Below, in pieces: positions 23,170 to 31,357 of a stretch of DNA of 31,357 bases. The notes under the pieces are model-generated. The model did no database searches, was not told where the DNA came from, and saw only the letters and a list, made by a program, of their open reading frames with translations. The stretch's first letter is position 1, and the number at the start of each line of letters is the position of its first letter. The translations under genes and the position numbers were made by a program. Where the stretch lies: the IMG/VR virus record IMGVR_UViG_3300025127_000143, positions 1-31,357 of that record; one strand, 5' to 3'. The DNA is from a virus.

Positions 23170-25812
23170 TCATGGGATTTGCGGTGGTGCACCCGGAATG
23201 GTCACAACATACGCAGCAAGCCTGTCGATGGCGGTTTGGAGTGTCGTAGGCGCTGCACCCGCCCAACTCGCACCGGAAGTTGTGGCCGTGAAAGTGTCGG
23301 TTTGCGCACCACCGGGGGCGAGATAGGCTAAGTCAGCAAGATTGCTCGCAGCCGCCAAGTCACCGTTAGCATTCGCGACAAGAACACCGTTCGTTACCGT
23401 TGATTGCCTGATGGTTCCTGTGACATCCAAAGCCTGTGCGGGAGAGGTATTTCCGATACCAACACGTCCGCTGTGCATAATTCTCATCTTTTCGGTAGGT
23501 GCGGCGGAGGCTGAAGCAGTTGACCTCGTGCTGAAAGTCAGATTTGCTCTATGGTCGGCCACGGTGTTTTCTATTACAGAAATGGTAGCGCTTGGGACGG
23601 TGTTGGTGTTGAAGTGCGAAAACCCGATGTGCGCTTTACCTTGGACAGAGCCACTTGTCCCGCCCGGATTTGTGATATGGAGCACCACGTCGTCGTTAGC
23701 CGAGCCTTCAATGTGCAACCTTGCGTCAGGAGTATCAGTCCCAATACCGATTCTTGAAACGTCACCGTCAATGCGCATGACTTCTGTGCTCACGCTGCCA
23801 TCATTGACCTTGAAGATGATGTCTTTGTCCTGTGTGGTGTTCTCGATAATCGCATCGCTTGATGAGGTTGAAAAGTCCAACCCTGCTTCTCCTTCAACGG
23901 CAGCGATGGCGTCTGCGTCTGTGTATGCAGTAGCGCCCGTAGCAATACCGTTCAACTTGGTGTGGTCGGCGTCGGTGAAGACATTGGAATCTGTGGCTGC
24001 TTCGACTGCAGCCCGGATTTCCGCGTCTGTTTGGTCGGCTGTGGCACTCGCCTCGATGCCGTCGAGTTTGGTCTTGTCCGCACCAGACATAGAGCCTGCC
24101 GCGCTCGTTGTGGCTGCGCTGATACCAATTGTGCCCGACCCCGTGATGGTGCCGCCTGTGATGGGTGCTGAGGTAGCAACACTCGTGACCGTGCCCGCGT
24201 TTGCAGTCGCGCCATCCGCCACGTTCAAATCAGTCCTCATCTCAGCAGCAGTTCGACCTTCAACGGATGTGCCGTCGATTTTCAAGAAGTCATTGTCTGC
24301 TACTGCTGCGTTGGCGACCAGCACATTCCCGTTGGAGATGCCGCCAGTCAGCCCCTTCACAAACGCAAGGTTGGTGACCTCGCTGTCCATCAACGCTCCT
24401 GCGGCTGTGACGTTGGTGGCGTCCGTAACGTCAGCACCGTCTTCGATGTTGAGAAGCGTCTGCACCTCGGTCTTGGTGATGCCTGTAGCGAAAACGGGTG
24501 TGCCGCTGTTGATTTCAATGGCGGGGTCGGGCAGACCGATGATAGCGGACTGATAGTCGCACCGCACCCACACGCTACCCTCGTAGATGAACGTCGCGCG
24601 GTGCCCGCTCGACAACGTCGCGTTCAGCCCTGTTGGGGAAGTCTGATTGTCGAAGACGATGGAGCCTGCGCCATCGTTGCACACCTCGATGATGTGTCCC
24701 TCAGGGAACATGTATTTCGCGCTACCATCACGCTCGGGATTGAGGGTGATGGTGACGCCACCGTTTGGGCTGAGCATGAAGAAAGAGTCACCGTCTGCGG
24801 TGACGACCCAAGTGCCGTTCGTCGTCAGAGCCGTGCTCGTCGCGTCCACACCCATGCCCTGCAGACGCACCGCGTAGTGCCCCGTCTGTTCGTTGTTTCT
24901 TCCTGCGAAGTAAAATGCGTCAGCAGCGTGCCCGCCGCTACGGTCTGCGCCGCGCGACGGCCCTTGCCCATACCCTGCGTCGCTGCTGCTTGGGGGGCTT
25001 TGGTTGAACGAGCCGTAGCGGGGGTGGCTGACCCAATGCACGTTGACCGTGTCTGAGACAGTCAGTTCTCCGTTCTCGTTGTGCACCACGTTGAGATGCT
25101 CGACGCGGTTCACGCCCTTGTCCCCGGTGTCCACGATTTCTCCGCTTGAGATGCTACCGAGGGACAGCGGCACGCGGAAGTCAGCAGCCGCTTTGATGAA
25201 GACGCGCTTGTCGTTGATTTCGACGATGTTGATGTTGCGGGTTCCGCCGCCTGAGGCAACAAATTGGACGCGAACGTGCGCAAGGACGACGGCCTTCATG
25301 TTGTCCTGTGTCGCCCCCGTGTCGAAGTCGATGAGGTATTGGTTGGACGCGGAAGGGTAGAGTCCCGTGGTTGCGTCTACCGGACTGCCGCCCTCGTAGT
25401 GAATCTTGAAGTGACCACCGCTTGGTGCAACGTAGATGGTGTAGATGGCTTCCTCGTTGGCCGACAGAACGAGTCCACCGGTGCCGTGCGAGTTGTCGTT
25501 GAGGTCGAGCGTTTTGGTGTTCCCCACACCGTTGCCGAACTCGTAGAGCGCGCCGTCGAGGACAGCGAAGCCACCGCTCACCGTCAGCGTAGAGGATGAG
25601 GCGCGCACGATAGAACCCGGCTGATTGCCGCTGTTCGTCTCGTTGCGCGTTGAATCGTAGGCGCCGTCTTGGTAGCGAATGATGCCGTTGCCGTGCACGC
25701 CCTGCAACAGATTGGTCAGCGTCGCGGGTGATAGTGCGTCCCCGTCGCGCAGTCCGTCCTCGCCAAGCGTGTTCTGTGCGGCGGTGTGACCGGCCAAGTT
25801 GTCCGACACCAT
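23170..25812 (-). CDS. Tail fibre / receptor-binding protein with repeats, 880 aa
   Basis: The architecture is that of a phage-type tail fibre. Residues 1-430 are beta-rich with many Gly, Ser and Asn, including a start region (SPATLTNLLQGVHGNGIIRY) like the virion-attachment end of other fibres. Residues 448-636 carry four related repeats of a helix plus turn (LNIEDGADVTD, LNVADGATAN, KLDGIEASATADQTDAE, KLNGIATGATAYTDAD), common in tail fibres. Two GIG-type motifs follow (RIGIGTDTPDARLHI at 687-701 and VGIGNTSPAQALDV at 784-797). The last 80 residues are probably the distal or trimerisation end. It should bind the host cell surface. ATG overlaps the stop of the small baseplate-like gene. The call is good; the receptor is unknown. 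Confidence 0.85.
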   Translation of the reverse strand: MVSDNLAGHTAAQNTLGEDGLRDGDALSPATLTNLLQGVHGNGIIRYQDGAYDSTRNETNSGNQPGSIVRASSSTLTVSGGFAVLDGALYEFGNGVGNTKTLDLNDNSHGTGGLVLSANEEAIYTIYVAPSGGHFKIHYEGGSPVDATTGLYPSASNQYLIDFDTGATQDNMKAVVLAHVRVQFVASGGGTRNINIVEINDKRVFIKAAADFRVPLSLGSISSGEIVDTGDKGVNRVEHLNVVHNENGELTVSDTVNVHWVSHPRYGSFNQSPPSSSDAGYGQGPSRGADRSGGHAADAFYFAGRNNEQTGHYAVRLQGMGVDATSTALTTNGTWVVTADGDSFFMLSPNGGVTITLNPERDGSAKYMFPEGHIIEVCNDGAGSIVFDNQTSPTGLNATLSSGHRATFIYEGSVWVRCDYQSAIIGLPDPAIEINSGTPVFATGITKTEVQTLLNIEDGADVTDATNVTAAGALMDSEVTNLAFVKGLTGGISNGNVLVANAAVADNDFLKIDGTSVEGRTAAEMRTDLNVADGATANAGTVTSVATSAPITGGTITGSGTIGISAATTSAAGSMSGADKTKLDGIEASATADQTDAEIRAAVEAATDSNVFTDADHTKLNGIATGATAYTDADAIAAVEGEAGLDFSTSSSDAIIENTTQDKDIIFKVNDGSVSTEVMRIDGDVSRIGIGTDTPDARLHIEGSANDDVVLHITNPGGTSGSVQGKAHIGFSHFNTNTVPSATISVIENTVADHRANLTFSTRSTASASAAPTEKMRIMHSGRVGIGNTSPAQALDVTGTIRQSTVTNGVLVANANGDLAAASNLADLAYLAPGGAQTDTFTATTSGASWAGAAPTTLQTAIDRLAAYVVTIPGAPPQIP
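23905..24471 (-). repeat. Repeat region encoding tail-fibre helix-turn repeats
   Basis: This DNA encodes residues 448-636 of the fibre, where four degenerate units share the pattern (K/T)LNxxDGA(T/D)... followed by TDA. The best pair is KLDGIEASATADQTDAEI and KLNGIATGATAYTDADAI. Similarity is at protein level; the DNA copies are diverged. Confidence 0.6.
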
Positions 25813-26159
25813 CAGGCCACCTCCAAGATGAACGAGAAGCGCACTTCGTTTTCAGCGTTTTTGACGAACGAGTTGACGTCCGCTCGATAAACAGGGACAA
25901 ACTCTCCTGTAGACGCGTCTTTGTATTGGATGTAGACTTCTTGCACGGGTTTGGCGAAGACGTAGGATGCGTTGAACACGCCTTCCACGAGCAGGCTTGT
26001 GTCGTCAATGATTTGCACGCGCGGCGTGACGCGCGCAAGTGTGCGCGCACCACCGTCGTCGGAGGTCGCCACGGACCCGTCGCTGCCGATGTGCAGTTCG
26101 GTGATGAGCGTCGAGAGGTGCTCGACCAATCGGCGTTTTACGGCGTTCAACATCGGCAT
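25812..26159 (-). CDS. Small tail/baseplate-like protein, 115 aa
   Basis: The protein has a short N-terminal helix (NAVKRRLVEHLSTLITELHIG) followed by beta strands (TPRVQIIDDTSLLVEGVFNAS, EVYIQYKDASTGEFVPVYRAD, ENEVRFSFILEV). The layout, size and place between a hub-like gene and the fibre gene fit a baseplate adaptor or fibre-connector protein, but I recognise no family. ATG at 26159 overlaps the stop of the hub-like gene, and its own stop overlaps the fibre start, so these three are translated as a block. Confidence 0.7.
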   Translation of the reverse strand: MPMLNAVKRRLVEHLSTLITELHIGSDGSVATSDDGGARTLARVTPRVQIIDDTSLLVEGVFNASYVFAKPVQEVYIQYKDASTGEFVPVYRADVNSFVKNAENEVRFSFILEVA

Positions 26160-27832
26160 CAGATTTTCCTCCTTGATTTGCGTCCCTTCGTGACCCTCAT
26201 TTCGTGCGCGCGCGGTCGGAGCAGCCTCAGTTCGCTGATGGAACCGGGGATGCTTGCCCCGCTTACGAGGGTCACGCCTGTGAAGGTTGTGGCCGTCGTG
26301 CCGCTGTAGGACACAAAGGATTGGTTGTCGAGGATGAGGTGTCCGCTGCTCGGGAAGTCAGTCGTCGCGGTGACCGTGATAGCCCCCGCAGCGTGTGACC
26401 CCGACAGACGACGCGTGATACCAAACCCAAGCGCTGAGCGACCCGGTCCATAGTTGGCGTTGCGATGACCGAGCAGGATACCTGCGTGGATGTCTGGGTA
26501 AGTGTTGGTTGTTGAGGTGCGGCGAATGCGAGCAAGCCGAGCGATGACCGGCTTCACGGTCAAAACACCTGTGACGCGCATGTTTGCATTTCCAATACCG
26601 CTCTTGTTCAGACGCACCACTTGGAAGTTCCTGTCCGGCTCGTCTTGCTCCTCTTGACTGCCCTCGTCGCCGAGGGAGGTGATGACGGCCTCAAGACCTG
26701 ACTCGTAGGAGAGCATTTGGAAGTCCGACTCTCCACTCGATGAGTGCGTGACCTCGATGAGCGCTTGCTGCACATCACCAATGGCTGAGTTGAAGGTCAC
26801 GATGTCGCCCGGTTCCAAGTCCCACGACAGGCTGTGACGCTTAGAAAGAAGCGCGCCTTGGGCCTTTTTGTTGAGGCGGAGTGCCTGCGTTGCACTCTTT
26901 CTGGCGCGCGTCTCGTTGTTTGCGGTTGGGTCGAAGACATTCATTTGCTTGATTGAGCCGTGCTTCTTCTGTAGTTCTGCATCATCCACCTGTGCGCTGA
27001 TGACGTCGTTGACGGCAACGCCCCTTCCCTTCACCGTGACCCGATTGGCGACGTCCACTACGGGGTCAATCTTCGTTTGCCCGATGCCGCGTTGCACGCC
27101 AAGTTCGCGGTCCTTGGTCTGGAACACTTTGGGCGCGTAGAGGAAGTTGCCAAAGCGGTCGTAGTAGATGATGAAGTGGTCATGACGAGCGACCGAACGA
27201 ATGGCTGTGGGTAGGTTGAGCGATTGAAAGTTCTGCGCAACGAAGAGGGTGCTCGCCCCCTTCGACACGACGCTGTTTAAGCCGTGCAGCGCCTTGGTGA
27301 ACAGTTTCTCAACCAAGTCGGTGCTGCGCAAGCCGACGGACAGCGTCTGCCCTGCGTGGACATGCGTCGTAGCGCCCATTTGCAGGTCGGTCAATGTGCG
27401 CCCCTTCATGTTGTTCAGGTTCACACGCGCCCCTTTCTGTGTTGATTGCACCGACTCGGTGCGCAATCGAAGCGACGGGTCGACGACGTCGAAGAGAAGC
27501 ATCGGACGACGCGACGTAGAGGACAAGGAAACACCGTCGAAGAATGGCGCGTCTTCGTGAGTCGTGTGAGCGAGCCTTACTCCGGCTTCCTCCTCGCTCA
27601 AACGGTATCGTCGTGGGTGCGTGGCTTGGAAGTCCGCCTGCTCGGGCTTACTCACCTGCGTTGTCTTACTGTTGTCCTGCGCGGTCTTGTAGATGACGTG
27701 GTGCACCGCATTGTCGACAAAGGTTGGCTCCTCTGCGATGGCGCCGATTTGGTCGTGGATGGCGTTTGAGCGACCAAGGCTACGCCCTGCGTATGACGTG
27801 TTCGTAGGTGACGTGACGGTGTAGGTCGTCAT
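26159..27832 (-). CDS. Tail hub / baseplate protein, 557 aa
   Basis: Several parts resemble phage tail hub proteins of the gp27/phage-tail-lysin type. Residues 220-280 read as strands with YDRFGNFLYAP and NRVTVKGRGVAVND. Residues 300-330 hold the TRARKSATQALRLNKKA helix, and 338-350 read DLEPGDIVTFNSA, the 'L-x-PGD-x-V' turn seen in hub barrels. The last 150 residues form a separate beta-rich domain with Gly/Ser/Thr stretches (AGAITVTATTDFPSSGHLILDN), ending in a very basic tail (KGRKSRRKI). The hub would join the tail tube to fibres. The gene overlaps both neighbours by four or fewer bases. The fold assignment is by pattern, not by a search. Confidence 0.6.
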   Translation of the reverse strand: MTTYTVTSPTNTSYAGRSLGRSNAIHDQIGAIAEEPTFVDNAVHHVIYKTAQDNSKTTQVSKPEQADFQATHPRRYRLSEEEAGVRLAHTTHEDAPFFDGVSLSSTSRRPMLLFDVVDPSLRLRTESVQSTQKGARVNLNNMKGRTLTDLQMGATTHVHAGQTLSVGLRSTDLVEKLFTKALHGLNSVVSKGASTLFVAQNFQSLNLPTAIRSVARHDHFIIYYDRFGNFLYAPKVFQTKDRELGVQRGIGQTKIDPVVDVANRVTVKGRGVAVNDVISAQVDDAELQKKHGSIKQMNVFDPTANNETRARKSATQALRLNKKAQGALLSKRHSLSWDLEPGDIVTFNSAIGDVQQALIEVTHSSSGESDFQMLSYESGLEAVITSLGDEGSQEEQDEPDRNFQVVRLNKSGIGNANMRVTGVLTVKPVIARLARIRRTSTTNTYPDIHAGILLGHRNANYGPGRSALGFGITRRLSGSHAAGAITVTATTDFPSSGHLILDNQSFVSYSGTTATTFTGVTLVSGASIPGSISELRLLRPRAHEMRVTKGRKSRRKI

Positions 27833-30800
27833 GCTCCCACTCCGTTGTCTGTGCGGTCACCCTCGCTTGCGTGCGATGCCGTGTTCATCTTGTCTCCCGC
27901 AAAGAGCGACTGCGTGTAGCGCGGTTGCACCGTGTAGTCGAGGCGGATGAACTGCTCGTCGTCCTGCTTGACTGATTGTCGACGGCTTGCGTCACCGCGG
28001 AAATGCTGCAGCGTGTTGTTGGTCACCACCATGCGCGCGACAGCCTGAGTGGTAGAGGTCGTGAAGTCGCTTGCGTCAGCGCCGGGGATGAGCGGACCCA
28101 CGCTTGCGGGAGCACTCGTCGAAGAAGAGAGGTTGAACAGATAAACAGGCGCGTATGGTGGGTTGCTTGGTGCAGGGTTGGTATTCCGCATATAGGAGGA
28201 TGCTGAATCAGCAGCGCGCGCATTCGGTGCATCATACATGAAGACGCCATAACGCCCCGCTGCCGTGGCCGACAGGACGTGCGCGGTGTCGTCTCGGAAC
28301 AACTCGATGTGCCGGTTGTCGAGCACGCGCACCGGGCGGATGAGGAACTTCAGCGTTTGGTCCTTGACGTTGGTCTTGTATGACGTTGAGACGTGGTTGC
28401 TCGTCTGATACGGATTGGTCGTCACGCCAGAAGAGGCGCCCCACAGGTGGTCGCTGATGGCCTCGCCGTCTGAAGTGACCTCCAAAACGTAGGTGCCGCC
28501 AATCGGGGGGATGCCGTGCGTGGTGCCGAACTTCAGAACCTGCTTCGCACTCGACAGGTTAAGCGTATGCAAATTGAGGTTTCCAACAGCACGGTTCGCT
28601 GTGCTCACTCCACCAGAGAAGATGAAGCGCTGACCAACCTGCCGGTCTGTATGCAGGCTGTGGGCCTCGGTGCTTGCGATGACGTAGTTGTCGCCCATCT
28701 CACCGTCGTTCTCTCCCACCGTCATCGCGTCCAAACCAATACGCGGTTTCGATTTCGCAATTGGTTCCTGCATGAATGTGAAGTTTGACTTCTCGACGTT
28801 CGTCCCGACGTTCGCTTCTCGCTTCAACAGGCCATCATCACCTGCGAGTTCAAGACGCGCGCTGATACCTTGCGGCATTTCGTGAGCCTGCAGCGACACG
28901 TTCGACGGGCGAATAAGCCCGCTTGTGAAGGCAGGCTCGCTCGTGTGGTGCGACAGCACCAGTCCGAAAGGCCGCAGGTCTTCGCTGACGGCTTGCAGCA
29001 CGTCTTCGTTGAAGTAGGTCGGGTAGCGCACACCACGCCCGTCGCCGCGGTCACCGACGCGCTTCGCGGTAGCGGGGTCGAAGAAGGTCTTCTCAGCGAG
29101 ACTAAAGCGCAGCGTCGCATCATCGAACATGGCTTCTGCCGATTTGGTTCGGTCGGTTGCTCGATAAGCGTCCTCAGGGTCCCACGAAGGGCGGACGCCG
29201 AAGCCGCGCACGGGGAAGCGCCGCACTTCCTCACCCGTAGTGTTGCCCCACCAATCGACCATGTAGTGGGCCTGAGCAAGCGCGAGGTTGACGCGTTGGT
29301 CTTCGACGTCAGTCGACATGCGGTGACCTGCGGGCGTGTCTGCGTGGAACTGCCGGATGGCCGTTTCAGGGTTCCTGATGTTGCGCACCGCGCATCCGAA
29401 GCCCTTCGTCATTCGGCGCCCGTCGCTGTATCGCACTTGCTGCAGTTTAAGGTCGCTGCCGATGAGAGCAGACGCATTGGTCTGTCGCTCGATGACGCCG
29501 ACGTAGGAGGGTTGAGCGGTGGAAGTGACGTTGGAGTTGCCCGAACTGCTTTGCGTGTTCGTGTTGACTGTCGTCTGCTCGTTGCTGACGAACGGCCCTT
29601 CAGCGTCGTAGTGGTAGTAGGCGTGAGGGTCACGGAGGGCTTGATTGGATTTGATGGCCCATCGCGGTCGGTTATACGGCTGACGCACGGAAATGCGGTA
29701 GCCCCATCCAGCGTTACGCTTCGTGCTTTCTGAGTCGATTGACTCAGTCATTGTCTCGACGTTAGCGTCAGCGACGACCAAACCTTTCGCATCACTCACT
29801 TGTTTGATGACGGGGTCATCCCACTTGTTTCGCCATCCGGGTGCCGCGGTGCCGTAAAGCGACAGCGAACTCATCTGCGCACCAAAGCGGTGACCACCGG
29901 GCCAGAATGCGCCCAGTTGGTATTTGCGCGACTTTCCATCCGTGCCTGCCTGATGTGGGTAGTTGGCGTCAGGATAGGAATCAGTCAGCCCGTCACCCGG
30001 CCCTTCCCACGCTTTCATCCTGAACTTGAACGGACCATCGCTCATCGCGTAAGTGAACTCATGGTAGTGCACCATCTCGAAATGCTCAGGCGCGTGATTG
30101 AATGCTTTCTTGTCGACAGCGGCGTCGCCCTTGTTTGTCCGGCTGTCGGAAAACCACGTCATCGGACGACCGAGGTTATAGTGCCAAAGACACAGATACG
30201 CGTCTGGCAGATGCAGCGAGTTGGTGTCGCGTGTTCCTGAGAGCAGTTGCGGTAGGTTGCGCGTAGCCACACTTGCTTCAGATTGAGTGTAGACACCGCC
30301 GGGTGGGAGGTTGTTATAGGGCGAAGATAGGCGCACCGTAGCACCTTGCGTGGCTGCAGCCCAAAACCCACTTGTCGTGTTCGCGATGCCGTTGAACACC
30401 ACAGGACCCGACGAGCCAATACCGCTGATGTATCCTCGGTCAACATAAGTGGCAGTCTGCTCGACCCCGCTTGCATCGGTGATGGTCAAGCGGTGGCGGT
30501 AGTAGGACAACCCAACGAGTGGGAAGAGCGTGTTGTTTCGGACGTAGAGTTTCGCAGCCGATTGGTCGCCGTGTTCAATCGTGGCCGTAGGAGTCAGCGA
30601 CGTGAGGTATTCGGTGTAGACGTCGAGGTAGTGCGAAGGGTAGCCAAGCATCGTTGTCTGCGTGCCTACCGCCCCAAGGGTTGAACGACAGAACAGGTAG
30701 TAGTCGTCGGGTTGGTATTGCTCAAGGCGCTTCCAGTTGTTCGTCGAGGAGAAGATGGTAGAAGATGCAAGCGCAGCACTCCACCACGGCACGGTGACGG

Positions 30801-31356
30801 TGTTGCCCGGAGTGGAGCGGTGGAACATGTTTGGATGATACGGCAGACTGCGACGCGTGAATGCTCCCGAAGAGGTGGCGTTGACGCCGAAGGGGTTGCT
30901 CAGCCCAAGCGTGGGGATGTTGGTGAACTGCTCACGCGTTGATGCGTCGATGTCGAGCATCAACTCGTTGAGGTAGATTTCACAGCCGCGCACGTCAGCC
31001 ATTGTGGCCTCCGACAATATGAGGTCGAAACTGTTCGTTCCCCATTGGAGGGAAACGACTGTCGCCACCATTTGGTCCGTAAGCGTGCGCACCGTGGTGT
31101 TGGCCCCGCTTGGGTCCTCAGGTGCGTCGTTAGACGCGAACGTGGTGTTCTCGTTGTTGCCCATGAACTGCTTGCTGAAGAGGTTCGGCTGAATGACGAT
31201 TTGGTAAGCACCGACCTCAGCAGGGTCGGGGAAATTCCACGCTGTGTTGTAGTTGGTGCCAACCTCCAACTGAATACGGTGTCCGCCTGCAGCGTTGCAT
31301 GAGGCGCTGTCGTCAGCGATGCCGTATCCATCGAAGCGCAACTTTGTCTCTGTGAG
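27829..31356 (-). CDS. Very large tail-associated structural protein (5' end cut)
   Basis: The frame is open to the right edge; codons upstream of the TTG at 31341 continue without a stop (L-T-E-T-K), so the N-terminus is missing. At least 1175 residues are visible. The sequence is rich in Ser, Thr, Asn, Gly and aromatic residues, with many strand-like blocks (HRIQLEVGTNYNTAWNFP, QTLKFLIRPVRVLDN, GTYVLEVTSD) and no enzyme motif or long hydrophobic helix. It lies directly before the hub-like gene and overlaps it by GTGA-type spacing, so a large baseplate, tail-tip or distal-tail protein is likely. Size and position resemble tail proteins upstream of fibres in caudoviruses. It could also be an adhesin-like virion protein. 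No family recognised. Confidence 0.7.
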   Translation of the reverse strand, partial: LTETKLRFDGYGIADDSASCNAAGGHRIQLEVGTNYNTAWNFPDPAEVGAYQIVIQPNLFSKQFMGNNENTTFASNDAPEDPSGANTTVRTLTDQMVATVVSLQWGTNSFDLILSEATMADVRGCEIYLNELMLDIDASTREQFTNIPTLGLSNPFGVNATSSGAFTRRSLPYHPNMFHRSTPGNTVTVPWWSAALASSTIFSSTNNWKRLEQYQPDDYYLFCRSTLGAVGTQTTMLGYPSHYLDVYTEYLTSLTPTATIEHGDQSAAKLYVRNNTLFPLVGLSYYRHRLTITDASGVEQTATYVDRGYISGIGSSGPVVFNGIANTTSGFWAAATQGATVRLSSPYNNLPPGGVYTQSEASVATRNLPQLLSGTRDTNSLHLPDAYLCLWHYNLGRPMTWFSDSRTNKGDAAVDKKAFNHAPEHFEMVHYHEFTYAMSDGPFKFRMKAWEGPGDGLTDSYPDANYPHQAGTDGKSRKYQLGAFWPGGHRFGAQMSSLSLYGTAAPGWRNKWDDPVIKQVSDAKGLVVADANVETMTESIDSESTKRNAGWGYRISVRQPYNRPRWAIKSNQALRDPHAYYHYDAEGPFVSNEQTTVNTNTQSSSGNSNVTSTAQPSYVGVIERQTNASALIGSDLKLQQVRYSDGRRMTKGFGCAVRNIRNPETAIRQFHADTPAGHRMSTDVEDQRVNLALAQAHYMVDWWGNTTGEEVRRFPVRGFGVRPSWDPEDAYRATDRTKSAEAMFDDATLRFSLAEKTFFDPATAKRVGDRGDGRGVRYPTYFNEDVLQAVSEDLRPFGLVLSHHTSEPAFTSGLIRPSNVSLQAHEMPQGISARLELAGDDGLLKREANVGTNVEKSNFTFMQEPIAKSKPRIGLDAMTVGENDGEMGDNYVIASTEAHSLHTDRQVGQRFIFSGGVSTANRAVGNLNLHTLNLSSAKQVLKFGTTHGIPPIGGTYVLEVTSDGEAISDHLWGASSGVTTNPYQTSNHVSTSYKTNVKDQTLKFLIRPVRVLDNRHIELFRDDTAHVLSATAAGRYGVFMYDAPNARAADSASSYMRNTNPAPSNPPYAPVYLFNLSSSTSAPASVGPLIPGADASDFTTSTTQAVARMVVTNNTLQHFRGDASRRQSVKQDDEQFIRLDYTVQPRYTQSLFAGDKMNTASHASEGDRTDNGVGA

Positions 31357-31357
31357 G

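Noticed and set aside
25181-26053. 290-codon open frame on the - strand overlapping the fibre start
   Set aside because: Arg/His/Ser-rich composition, in another frame of the fibre and baseplate-like genes, which overlap each other properly.
1-31357. CRISPR array associated with the Cas4-like nuclease
   Set aside because: No evenly spaced direct repeats were seen anywhere; Cas4-like nucleases are common in viruses without CRISPR.

Overview
The window looks like part of a tailed archaeal virus genome, most plausibly a magrovirus-type virus of marine Group II Euryarchaeota (Poseidoniales). This rests on a near-complete archaeal/eukaryotic-type replication set (RFC-like clamp-loader ATPase, sliding clamp, family B DNA polymerase, archaeo-eukaryotic primase, XPF-type nuclease, AAA+ helicase candidate), a group II chaperonin, caudovirus-like tail genes, tightly overlapping genes with strong Shine-Dalgarno sites, and one archaeal-looking TATA box. 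The host assignment is inference. I saw no rRNA, tRNA, CRISPR array, integrase, terminase, portal or major capsid gene. Both ends cut through genes, so this is a partial genome.

Layout. Positions 1-19867 (+ strand) form a replication/repair region of about 24 genes, mostly joined by ATGA, GTGA or TTGA overlaps: an SNF2 helicase (cut by the left edge), four genes of which the last is a DNA-ligase-like protein, and a LAGLIDADG-like ORF; an AT-rich promoter gap (4758-4932); RFC, a candidate ssDNA-binding protein, a RecA-like ATPase, two small zinc proteins, sliding clamp, PolB, two small proteins, a Cas4-like nuclease, a PriS-PriL-type primase, a small zinc protein, an HNH endonuclease and an XPF-type nuclease; a structured gap (16051-16168); then the AAA+ helicase candidate, a DEDDy exonuclease, the chaperonin and a small membrane protein. 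Positions 19803-31357 (- strand) form a convergent tail/structural operon transcribed from beyond the right edge: a very large tail protein (cut), a tail-hub-like protein, a small baseplate-like protein, a repeat-containing tail fibre, a zinc-ribbon protein and two large, highly charged proteins of unknown function. The two operons overlap tail to tail by 65 bp.

How it works together. The left half would let the virus prime, load a clamp, copy, proofread and recombine its DNA with little host help. The chaperonin at its end could fold viral proteins. The right half builds the tail and the host-binding fibre.

Most notable observations: (1) I found no GATC, CTAG, GTAC or AGCT anywhere in 31 kb, and codon choice at Lys-Leu, Glu-Leu and Gln-Leu pairs on both strands shows that AGCT is actively avoided; (2) the 435-aa protein at 3097-4404 matches the architecture of an archaeal ATP-dependent DNA ligase but lacks the catalytic lysine; (3) the hexamer CGAATC is packed into and just after that gene in all reading frames and on one strand only; (4) PolB has a YGFTDS motif C in place of YGDTDS; (5) a 46-codon membrane protein appears to start at CTG and overlaps the opposing operon.
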